A stretch of DNA of 64,000 bases from Rotaria sp. Silwood1 (Eukaryota > Rotifera > Eurotatoria > Philodinida > Philodinidae): contig CAJNOP010000492.1 in the NCBI GenBank assembly GCA_905250075.1, positions 83,405 to 147,404 of the forward strand, read 5' to 3'. Positions 50,740-60,800 of this stretch are shown here, in pieces. The notes beneath the pieces are model-generated. The model was not told the DNA's origin and did not search any database. It saw nothing but the letters and a program-made list of their open reading frames with translations. Within the stretch, counting starts at the first letter, position 1. Every line of letters starts with the position of its first letter. Both the position numbers and the translations under genes were made by a program.

Positions 50740-52895
50740 AGAAAGCTGATTTCTAAGAGAAACAGATAATAATTCATCATCAAATCGACACTTATTTTTA
50801 CTACGAACGCAAAGAAACATACCAAGACAACACAAAATCGGTGTTTGTGTCACGTACTTTTTCTCTTCTATTCTCATCGAGTAAAAGAATAGAAAAAGAA
50901 ATAGTAAAGGTATTCGAGTGCAAAAAAGAAACATTTATCTCTGTCTATTAACGATATAGAGGATTGATTTAACAAAAAAAAGAGATTTTTTTCAAAATAG
51001 TGAACATTACTTTTAGCCGATCTATTCAATCATTGAAACAATTTCAACACTGAATAATTTAGCGTAAGAGATCGATCATAAAAATGATCAAACGAAATAT
51101 ATTTATTTAACGGACAAGATATTCACTCTCGATGACTCGATATTTTATCACTGTTATTCGATATATAGATGTCAACGGTTCAAACAAAAAAACGGTTCGT
51201 TCGTTACTGAGAGATGAAGAGCTCTGCGTTGTATGCGACTTCAGTTAAATTGTATTTACGAATCGGGAGAAACAGAGAATGAGAGAAAGAAATGGAAAAT
51301 GCAATTAACTGCTATTGACGTACAACATCGAGGACGATTGTAGAAAGAAGAGATAATATGCAATACACAGATAATAGGGAGAACGAAAAACAAGAGAACA
51401 GATAATATGCGTTGAGAAGAAGAGTCCGAAAGAATACAAGTGTAGGTGATTGAGTACAAATCCATACGACGCAATTCGACCATTCTTCTATTTCTCTGAA
51501 TCATATTTGTTTATAACAGCTGTTTATGGACGATTTTTTTTCCAATAAAAATCAATTGATGTCATCGAATTATTCCGGAACCTCTTCCAGAAAATGGAGT
51601 GCCGAATGATGGATATCAAAGAAGTTCGAACTCTTTTCTCATCTCAAATACGCTTAACAATTGTTTCGTACGAAGAAGTACTTTGTTCTCTCATCAATCA
51701 TTTGAACTGGTGCAGATAAAAAGACAGATTAAATTCTTCAATACACGATATTCATTAGTAGAGATTGGTAGGATTATTTGATCTTTGTTCCACATGCTTG
51801 TATCCGCATAATTGTTTACTTATATTGATGCAAACTTCGCGTTATGATGAAAAAGAAACATTTATTTTTTGTCATCAATCATTTTTCAGCATGAGTGAAT
51901 ATTCAATATTATATTACCAATCGATGTGTATCAGTTAACTTCCTCGATTGACGTAGTTCGAATTTATTACGTGTTCTCTTTGACTTTCAACTTATTACAT
52001 TAAATATTCAATTCTCTCTAATTTAAACCAATAAAACTAACCATGGAGAATTATGAGTATCCTCAAAATCTTTTCATATGCATGTAGAATTTTAAAGAAG
52101 AACTTGAAAATTTATAAGCAAGATATAAAAGAGTTTATGAAGTTTTTCCAAAAGCAAATATTCATCAGTTTTGTACTATCAAAAACAGCAAGAATGAAAC
52201 TTTTTAAACTGAATTCATCCTTGAGAAGTATTTCTACAATGTCAAAACTATGGCAATATTCACGAATAATCGAAGATTTTATCTATAGAATGCAGTGAAT
52301 CGATGCCTAGTTTACTTCGATATTTAGCGTGGATGACTATTAAACGTTTTAGCAGCGATGTGGAGTGAGGACAAATACTCGATTTCAGGATAGAAGGGTT
52401 GATATTGCATTCGAGCTGATAGTATGTTGCAGGTCCATTTTGTTTTCAAATTGTTATTGCTCGTCCTGCGGGCATATTCCGTATATCTGTCAAACGCTTC
52501 TTAAAAACGGTAATGCATATCGTATAGATATTTGGCCATGATTAACACGAGCAAAACTTCAAAGAGACAACAAAGCATTCCCATTTCCTATTTGTTCGAT
52601 ATTACTATTTTCATTTCACGATAGATATAAAAATCTAGCCATTTTTTATAGGATTATATCCCATCATAAAGTGCTTCGTGTATCAAACTAAGTACATTAA
52701 TTCCGATGTCAACCTCGATTTTGTTCGGCTACGATTATTTTCGATCAACACTGGTGATGCCTGATCGTAAATGGTTCAGTTTTTTCTCACACTGAATGGT
52801 CTACGAAATTTAATAAAAATTATTACCGTCTGTCTGTCTCTAACATATGTTTTAAACCAGAGTTTCTTATCACCGTTGAAGTTTTGGTTTTTTTG
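50740..52895. other. Intergenic, no clear feature
   Basis: AT-rich sequence upstream of the aminotransferase-like gene, with a purine-rich block around 51240-51470. Short open frames, including 52053-52298, were examined and not supported as genes. The aminotransferase promoter should lie just above 50723, but I see no convincing TATA box. Confidence 0.4.
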
Positions 52896-52900
52896 TACGT

Positions 52901-52980
52901 TGGATGTGGGTATGGGCGTTTGGTACTGGTTGTGGCTGTGATTGACGACTATCTTTAGACACCTACCCAGACTGCACACC
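52901..52980. repeat. GT-rich hairpin tract, copy E (weak)
   Basis: TGGATGTGGGTATGGGCG and GGTTGTGGCTGTG are followed by GACACCTACCCAGACTGCAC. It has the same G-rich then C-rich plan as the better copies, but is diverged. It lies about 650 bp before the first ZZ-finger exon. Confidence 0.35.
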
Positions 52981-53636
52981 TCGATCCATCTTGCTATAGG
53001 ATTGTGTAATATAGTGACTTGCGAACTTTCCTTGCATATATACATAAATGAAACATATCTATTGATTTTTTTGTTTTATATTTACATTTTATTCAATGTG
53101 TTAATAACATATTCATGTTAATTACTTAGCGAAATAAAAGATAGATATCGAAACTGTTAGAATGAAACCCAAAAATAGAAAATAGATTCTAGCAAGTTTC
53201 CCATATCAATTCATGATGTAAACGTCTAAAATTTTTTTTTTGTTGTTATAAATTTCTTCTTTCTTGTATCAGTAAACATTTATTAAATTAATATTAGTAA
53301 TTAATAATAATAAATAAATTTCAAAAGCATGGGATGCCTGTATAAAGTAATATTACTTTGCTGACTATTTGCTTGTTTAGAATATATGAGTATCTCCTGT
53401 GAAATGATGTTTGTTCCACTTAAGACGTTAAGCTTCTTTTACAATGAAAAATATTAGAAACAATATGCTGACGACTAAGGAATCTCCATGCATCATTAAA
53501 AAAATATGTCTTTATAATTTTATATAGATTCTTGTTAACGAGAACTATACAGGATATGCCAAAAGCCAGGATCACCTACAAATTTTGTATACCTCCATTA
53601 TTAATCAAGCTTAATCTAATCATGTTTTTTATTTAG

Positions 53637-54177
53637 AAGAGAAGACCAGTACGTTTTTTTGGTGTGAGTGTCTTTATTCCAATGATCAACATCCACACTC
53701 ACATGATGAGAAATTACCTCATTCTCCAGTAGATGATTTTGAATGGTCTTATGTGTCGTGTGATGGATGTCATATCGCTCTTCTTATTTGGCAAAGATAT
53801 CATTGTTCAACATGTGGTAATTATGACTTATGTTGGATATGTCAAAAGAAAGGACATGAACATCCAGTTGAACTTTTACCACAACCTACCGAAGAAAAAA
53901 TCAATGGAAATGTAACAAAATATAGGATTTTAACTATTCCTCCGAGATATTTTTTATAACGAAATTCTACTTACTCCTTTTATTTATTCTTAAATAAAAC
54001 CTTTTTCTTTTTGACTTGATCGGTATTTTGTGAAAAAGTATAAGAATATTCTGCATTGTTATATTTTTCTTCTAGAACGAGCTACTGAAACTTTTATTAA
54101 TCAAGAACGTTTATGTTTGCCAATCATAACAAGAATGCAAGCACTTGTGAGGGATGTGTCAAACTTACCGCTATAAA
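53637..54177 (+). CDS. ZZ-type zinc-finger protein fragment
   Basis: The exon at 53637-53911 follows a TTTATTTAG acceptor and reads EEKTSTFFWCECLYSNDQ and HPHSHDEKLPHSPVDDFEW, then a ZZ finger. The finger shows CDGC, RYHCSTC, YDLCWIC and GHEHP, supplying the Cys/His ligands of the family in the right order; ZZ fingers bind short peptides such as histone or Arg/degron tails. It can end at a GT donor at 53912 or run on to TAA at about 53959. A second open piece after TTCTTCTAG at 54075 reads ERATETFINQERLCLP, but its phase does not fit the donor I can see. No start exon or other domain is present, so this is a partial or degrading copy of a larger protein. The first Cys/His group may be a second, imperfect finger. 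Confidence 0.6.
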
Positions 54178-54179
54178 GT

Positions 54180-55370
54180 ATTTTGGTCATCTGATAGTGG
54201 TTATCTGATGTTGCACTTTAGAGAAAAAAGGTTCAGATAGTGTTCTAATTATTTTTGTTCAACTTTTGCCTATCCATCTCCTTACATTGTCGATCATTTG
54301 GCTTTGTCAGTACTAATCGATCTTTTCTTTCGAGAATTCTGTACAATATGATGCCAGCTAATCAACTGAATTTTATTCTTATGATTCTTACATCTCAACC
54401 ATTAGGTTTGATTGTATCACCTCTAAACTAAGCATTTCCAATGCTGAAGTAACTTTCTCTCCTAATAATTTGAAGACTCAAATCGCTTACGAAATCATCC
54501 ATATACCTGTAATAAAATCGAGAGCCTATTATTTCTTTTCTATTTCAGTCATGAGTCTATTATGGAATCAATATATTACACTATATTATTCCATTCTTTC
54601 TTGTTTCGAAAAATAATTTCTTTTTGTGATTTAAGACCCAATCTGATCAATGATTAGAGAGCATCGACAATGGAGAATTTTTCGTTCGACTGAACGATGA
54701 TTTGATGATTAAAACGACTCAATCGTTTTCATGCGAAATGATCAAATCGTAACTGTTATGAAATCGATTCACTTGAAGGATCCCCTTTGATGTCAAATCG
54801 ATTATTTGAAAAGATAAATTTGAAGAAATTACTTTCGAATCGTTGACACATCGATTTGTTTGAATGAATAGAAAAGGAGTGATGATTCGTTTCGAAGAAA
54901 TGAGAAATCGAACTAACATGATAATCACCACGAGTTGAACTGTTTGATGTAAGATGAAATTCGTCCCTGCGAACCTTCTCAATACATTAGGCTTCCTATG
55001 ATTCTTTTATCTCGAAATCTTCAGTTTGTGCTAATCCTTTCTTGCACTGGACATCTTCTGTAGCAAATTAACTGTTATTTTCATTTTAATTTATATATTA
55101 ATACATTATACATATAATTGTAACAAGAAAATCTCCCAGACGTTCTGTTGTAGATTCATTTCAAAGAATACAGATGAAAAACCTAATAGCATTAAATATT
55201 TTTTCAGCAGAAAAAGATCCTTATTTTAATTTTTATTTCAATACATAAAACTAAAATATATTTATTTATAATCAATTTAATGGATTATTTTTAACAAAAA
55301 AAAAGAGTGAACATACTGTTTTTTATTGCTATGTATCAATTTGAAAACGAGCCTTTAGTCATATCATACA
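54180..55370. other. No feature seen
   Basis: AT-rich spacer between the ZZ-finger fragment and the countin-like pseudogene. ATCGATT/AAATCG words are frequent at 54710-54880 but no regular period was found. Confidence 0.4.
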
Positions 55371-55371
55371 A

Positions 55372-56716
55372 CTAACTATGGCGATGATATGGGTCATATT
55401 CTCCATTACAAATCATAATCGTAACATTATATACGCCCAGAAACTATTCTTCACAATGCTCTATCATTAAAAATATAAGTTTTTATAAAACTAAAGAAAT
55501 AAAATAACTTCTTACCGACACTAGAATCTAGAATAGCATCAATAGTGAGACATTCAACATATTTACCTGGTTTTTGCGCTTCAATCAAAAAAGTAATCGA
55601 AAGTTCAACGCCATCAACGGTTTGAATGTTTATGATCAATTGGACCAGTACCAGTTCCATTAATAGACTCATAAGCAAAATCAATAATAAATGTACTATT
55701 AACTGGGCCATATAATGGAAAAATAAACAATGATTTAAACTTAAGGCCACCCCCCCCCCCCCCTCAAAACAGTCACTTTTCGTCAGAATCATCGAAATTG
55801 AGGGACATTCATTGGGAAATAGCCCGTCATCTGCTCTTTCATATGCGACAAAAGTTTTTATTCAGCATCTCTTTTGATTCAAAAATTTTGAAAGAATTTC
55901 GTCACCCCCTATTCGAAAAACAGGCCGTTTTTAGAAAAAACCGAAAATCATTTTTCGTTTTTCTCAGAACGTCGGTTCAACGACGTATCTCCAGCAGAAC
56001 TCCATCACAGTAAGAGGTAAAGTCAAATATTTTTTTTTGTTTGAAAGCTTATGTGCAGGGCTAGCGACTCTCGTGGCCCTTTTTTTAAAATGTTCTTTTT
56101 ATTATCGTAGAAGATAACCTCTATACCAGAGCAGCGCAATTTTCAGAGAGGTTTTTTGAGTCATTGAACTTTCGCTTCGGTTTTTTCCCCTAAAAAGTAA
56201 GACTTAAAAAAAAAGGCCACGAGAGTCGCTGCATTCTGGCATGCTCTTTCAAACAAAAAAAAATTAAATGCCTAGAATGAAGACCCACAGAGAAAACTTG
56301 AAGATACTAAAGAGCTATTTTTGGTCCTTGTTTGGTGCATATCTCGGTTAAACATCGTGCTATAGGGCTGAAACTTTGACCATAGCCATGTCTCACCAGC
56401 CCCAACATATCCTGAAATTTTCATATCATTTGAATGTTCCTGGGCTGAGACCCATTTTTGAGGGGGCGGGGGTGGCCTTAACATCACCATTTTCATTTTC
56501 TAAAGCAGCAAAGAAAAATACAACTGTTTGAAATTTAATAAAAATAAAGTATTAACTTTTACCTGGACAAATTTTTAATGATTCACAATAATAAATTGGA
56601 TCAAGATCAGCTTCTACAGCTAATTTAATAAATTCGTTAGTTCCCACAATATCACAACCGACTGAACAAATAATTCCCAAAACACTTGATTCTGACTTTT
56701 CAGCAACATAATCACT
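55372..56716 (-). pseudogene. Countin-like saposin-domain pseudogene interrupted by a MITE
   Basis: Countin of Dictyostelium is a secreted saposin-B-type protein that helps set group size. The exon from about 56716 to 56563 encodes a saposin end: VLGIICSVGCDIVGTNEF, ADLDPIYYCESLKICP. The next exon starts after GCTGCTTTAG near 56500 with ENENGDV, is split by the 733-bp MITE, and resumes KFKSLFIFPLYGPVNSTF, AYESINGTGTGP, NIQTVDGVELSITF and EAQKPGKYVE. The last exon (55460-55372) gives EHCEE-stop-FLGVYNV and TIMICNGEYDPYHRHS. The GPxxxTFxxDF, NGTGTG and QTVDG words and the HCEEW..Y.V..CNGE ending match my memory of the family. Breaks: the MITE, a frame shift after GTGTGP, and TAG at 55444-55446 at the expected Trp. 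The 5' part is missing at a Tc1/mariner-like end. Confidence 0.75.
55741..56481. mobile_element. TTAA-flanked MITE (733 bp), piggyBac-like target
   Basis: The element at 55745-56477 has inverted ends GGCCACCCCC (left, with a long C-run then TCAAAA) and, in reverse complement, GGCCACCCCCGCCCCCTCAA (right). TTAA lies directly outside both ends, at 55741-55744 and 56478-56481. Removing the element and one TTAA leaves a continuous countin-like frame, which confirms the ends. No transposase is encoded, so it would need one in trans; TTAA targets point to the piggyBac superfamily. An inner inverted repeat (GCGACTCTCGTGGCC near 56065-56090 and again inverted near 56215-56235) suggests a nested second element. 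Confidence 0.85.
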
Positions 56717-56718
56717 TA

Positions 56719-57310
56719 ACGAGTGTCCCAAAATGTTTGCACACTTTTTGCTTTGCCTTTATCTAGGCTTTGAAGAATGATAACATTTCAAATTTTTTTC
56801 AAAGAATGCACTGTGAAAAGTTCTTCCAAAAATATATCAACGGGTCTTTGTTGAATTGTTCTAACAGTTCCTCTTATATTCAAGATGGAAAACATACATG
56901 ATATTACTACTTCCCATTATATCAGTTCTAATGATATAATACTTAGAAAACTTTTTCACTTCTTAATAAGGAGTTATTTGTGTAGCTCTTCGCAAGATTT
57001 TAATAGAACATGTTTTAAAAGTATGCAAGATTCTATCATCCTCTCAACTTGAGATAAGCATAACAAAAATGTATTGTGAGAATTTTTTCTTATGCTTAAT
57101 GTAATGAGCAGTAGCGCCATTCCAGTCGTTTATGATCAAGATGGGTCCTAACCATCTAATTTGTATAGAAAACGTGACTGGACATGTGGTAAGCGCCACT
57201 GGGATAATAAAAAAGTCATATTTTCTAGTGGATTGATTTCATCGCTTAACGGCCACAATTCTTCACTTGTTACACGTAATTTCATCAAAGTAAGTAAATA
57301 AAAAACAGGT
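56719..57310 (+). mobile_element. Tc1/mariner-like remnant
   Basis: Just after a TA at 56717-56718 the plus strand reads ACGAGTGTCCCAAAATGTTT, which looks like a mariner-type inverted terminal repeat. Further in, 57130-57300 translates in one frame to VVYDQDGS and then KRHWDNKKVIFSSG. These recall the W..VIFSDE block of Tc1/mariner transposases, although the block order and the missing Asp make it weak. The second terminal repeat was not found. The 5' end cuts the saposin domain of the countin-like pseudogene. It is an old, defective copy. Confidence 0.4.
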
Positions 57311-57317
57311 TAGATGT

Positions 57318-57486
57318 ATAGGCCACACTTTATCTTTGGTTTGCTTTGAAAAATGAAAGTAATGTAGATCAACTTTATTTTACCGAGTTAAGTAAAGTGG
57401 GGCAACTTTACCTTACCAGGTAAAGTAAAGTAAAGCTAAGTTGCTTTACTTAACTCAACAAAACAAAGATAATGTACTACCCACAG
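57318..57486. mobile_element. Fold-back MITE-like element upstream of the peptide gene
   Basis: The ends are inverted: ATAGGCCACACTTTATCTTTG on the left shortened, and GTGGGTAGTACATTATCTTTG in reverse complement on the right. The centre holds GAGTTAAGTAAAG paired with CTTTACTTAACTC and GGTAAAGTAAAG words. It is about 170 bp long and non-coding. It lies 70 bp upstream of a TATA box. Its tips and inner AAAGTAAAG words resemble the element at 40696-40899. Confidence 0.5.
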
Positions 57487-57555
57487 TCACACGGGCTATC
57501 ACCATGCGAGAAAAAAGTACTTTTTTCTCATAGATTTCTTCTTCGGCGACCGCCA

Positions 57556-57564
57556 TATATATAA
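57556..57564 (+). promoter_or_regulatory. TATA box for the small secreted-peptide gene
   Basis: TATATATAAAG lies about 95 bp before the ATG at 57658. That leaves room for a start of transcription near 57588 and a leader of about 70 nt. It is the clearest core-promoter motif in the window. Confidence 0.55.
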
Positions 57565-57657
57565 AGTCGAAGCACAAGTGTAGGATCCTATCATTTACGT
57601 ACTTGATTGTATTCATCTACCACTCGCTTCATAAGCATCGAAGAGCAACAAAGGACA

Positions 57658-57846
57658 ATGCAGAAGATTAGCCCATTGATTTGTTTGGTCGTCTTCTTGG
57701 TCTTGGTAGGTACAAACTGCATGGCAGGAACCCTAGTAAATCAAGCCAAGCGCGATGGTCATCCTGATCGCTTAATGAAGAAAATTAGCATTTTCTCATC
57801 TGCCACGAGCTTCTACTTGTCAACGCATCCTATAAAGCGCATCTAA
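57658..57846 (+). CDS. Small secreted (neuropeptide-like) precursor, probably altered at the 3' end
   Basis: The reading frame of 62 residues starts at ATG 57658; an earlier in-frame ATG at 57607 is less likely because it would bury the signal peptide. MQKISPLICLVVFLVLVG is a classic signal sequence with likely cleavage after the MAG at residues 22-24. The mature part TLVNQAKRDGHPDRLMKK contains dibasic KR and KK sites, as in processed peptide precursors, followed by ISIFSSATSFYLSTHPIKRI and TAA. A TATA box stands upstream. About 40 bp after the stop, 90-bp satellite sequence begins, so the original 3' portion may have been replaced. The family is not recognised; a simple short secreted peptide is equally possible. 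Confidence 0.5.
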   Translation: MQKISPLICLVVFLVLVGTNCMAGTLVNQAKRDGHPDRLMKKISIFSSATSFYLSTHPIKRI

Positions 57847-57884
57847 CACAACATGGAGATAAATGGATCGAACCCTGATGATTT

Positions 57885-60800
57885 CAATGGTCCATTTCTC
57901 ATGTATTAATCGATCATATAATCAAGTCGTAATATTAGCTCGAAACTGAGCGAACTATTTGAATACAATCTTACTATCAATTATTCATTTTTCATGTGTT
58001 CGCCGATCCTATAATCAATTCCAACTCTTTCACTCAAAATGATTAAATCATATGAATACACTCTTTATATGAAATGTTCATTTCTCTTGTCTTCCTCCAT
58101 TACTTAAACAACCTCACATCGTTCCTCCATAATGAGCAAAATATTTTAATAGGGTCTTTGTTTAAACTATTAACTTTTCATGCCTTCATTGATCATGCAA
58201 TCAACGCCGAACCTTATCTCCGAAATGAGAAAAATATTTGAAAAAAATCGTACTATGAAAATTTCATTTATCGTGCGTTTGCCAACATCTAATCAAATGA
58301 ATATCTTTTCTCTGACTTCCAAAAAATATTTCAATAGAACCTTATTATGCATTATTCATTCGTTGTCTGTTCAACGATTATGTAATCAACTACAAATCTT
58401 CGCTCCAAGATGTGAAAAATATTTGAAAAAATTCGTGCTATACACTTTCATTTCTCGTGTGTTCGTTCATCGTTTAATCAAACTCCAGATGTTTTCTTCG
58501 AAATCGTGAAAATATTTGAATAGCAATGTACTATGCATCATTCATTTTTCCTATGTTTGTAGATGATGGGATCAAAGTAAAATCTATCCTTCAAAATAAG
58601 CAAAATATTTCAATACAATCCTATTCAGAATTATTCATTTGCCATGTATTCGTCAGTCAGGTAATCAACCTCAAATATTTGCTCCGTAACGAGCAAAATA
58701 TATCAATAGAATCTTAATATGCATTAGTCACCTCTCGTGTATTCGTCAATGATATAATAGTTTCAACTCTTTCTAACAAAATGAGCAAAATATTTCAATA
58801 GAATATTGATAACGCCTAATCATTTGCTGTGCCTCCATCGATTATCTAATCAACTTCAAATATTTGCTCGAAAATGAACCCAATATATCAATACTCTCTT
58901 TATACGAATTATTCATTTCTCGTCTGTTCTACGGTCGTGTTCTCAGCTTCAACTCTTTGTTTCCAAACAAGCAAAGTATTTGAATAGTATCGTGCTATCA
59001 ATGATTTATTTGTTCTATGTTCATTGATCATGTAATCAACGCCAAATCTTTAGTCAGAAATGAGCAACATAGTTAAATAACAGCTTTGTTTAAACTATAT
59101 CTTTGTTGTGTCTTCTTCCATCATGGAATAAACCGAAATCACTGTTCAAAAATGAACAAAATATTTGAAAAGAATCGTCATATAAACTATTGGTATCTCG
59201 TGCGTTCGTCGTTCCTCTAATCAACTTCGAATTTTTGCTCCGAAATGCCAGAAACATATGAATAGGATCGTGATATGAATTATTCACTACTTGTCTGTTC
59301 TTCGATCATGTAATATACTGCAAATCTTCGTTCTGCGATGAGAAAATATTTTCATAGAGTCTTGGTATGAATTATTCATTTGTCAACAGTACTTCAATCA
59401 TCGGTTCAACTCTGAGCCTTTCCCCAAAATGAGCAAAAAAATGGAATAGGAACTTTGTTAAAACTATGAATTTTTTGTGTCTTCGACGATAATATAAAGC
59501 ACCTGGATCCTTGGTGAAAAATGAGGAAAATATTTGAATAAAGTTATCATACACATTTTTCATTTGCTATGTATTCGCCGATCACCTATTTCAGTCGATA
59601 TTTATCTTTAAAATTAGGCAAGATATTTGAATAGAATCGTAATATGAATTATGCATACATCGTGTGTTCGTTGATTATATAAACAAGTTATAATCTTTCT
59701 TGCGAAAGAAGCAACATATACGGACAGAATCGTACTATGAACTAATCATTTCTCGTATCCTCGTAAATCATCTGATCGACTTCAAATTTTTACTACGAAA
59801 TAAGGAAGATATATGAATAGAATCTTACTACTTAGAATTATTCCTTTGTCATGTCCTGGTTGATCATGTCACCAACTTCAAATGTTTGGCACTGAATGGA
59901 CAACATATTTTATTAGATGCTTTATATGAATTATTTAATTCTCACGTCTTCGTGGATGATGCCATCAACTACAAATCTTTGCATCCATATAATTACAATA
60001 TTGGAATCGAACCTTATTTAGGATTGTTTATTTGTCGTGTGTTCGACGATCATGTAATCACGTAGAAAACTTGGCTCCGAAAAGCGCAGAATATTTGAAT
60101 CTAATCTTCGTATGCAATATTCATTTCTCGTCTGTTCATGGATGATGGATTCAACTCTGAATCTTTATTTGAACATAAGCAAAATACTTGAAAAGGATCG
60201 TGATAAGTATTTTTCATTCGTTGTGTTTCAGTCGCTGATATTATCGCCTCCAAATCTGTGCTCGCAAAAAAACAACATATTTGAATAGTAGCTTTGTTTT
60301 GACTATTCATTCATCCTGTGTTGGTCGAAGATTTGAACCAGTCGAAATATTCGCTCCAAAATTAGCACGATATTAGATTAGAGTATTGATATCATTTACT
60401 TATTTGTCGTGTATTCGTAAAACATCTACTCAAGTTCAACTCTTTCCTGAAAAATGAGGAAAATATTTGAATAGACTCTTGATGAGAACAATTCATGTCT
60501 CATGTATTCTTAGATCACCTAATCCACTGCTAATCTTCCTTCTAAAATCAGCGAAATAGTTCAATAGAATCGTTATCCGATTTATTCATTTGTTGCGTTT
60601 TGGTCGATCACTTCATCACATCGAAATCTTTCCTTCGATGTGAAGAACATAATTGTATATTAGGTTAGTTGAACTAGTCATTTGTCGTGTGTTCGTCGAT
60701 TATGTGATCAACTTTGCATTTTTGCACTGAAACCAAGAGGATAGTTGAAAAGCATCTTAATAGGAAGTATTCGTTTCTCGTGTGTTTGTTCTTTATTTAA

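Noticed and set aside
52053-52298. Open frame of 81 codons, Lys/Phe-rich
   Set aside because: I tested a resemblance to a glycogen-phosphorylase tail but no conserved block could be placed in any frame.
39148-55446. Altered genetic code with UAG read as Trp
   Set aside because: TGG is the regular Trp codon throughout the intact aminotransferase-like gene and elsewhere in the affected genes, and TAG also serves as the natural end of the countin-like frame at 55372.
57148-57285. Minus-strand 45-codon open frame starting MKLRVTSEELW
   Set aside because: It overlaps the Tc1/mariner-like remnant on the other strand and has no partner exon or family.
58180-58717. Open frames of 60-110 codons inside the right-hand array
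   Set aside because: They simply follow the satellite unit in one frame and carry no conserved protein features.
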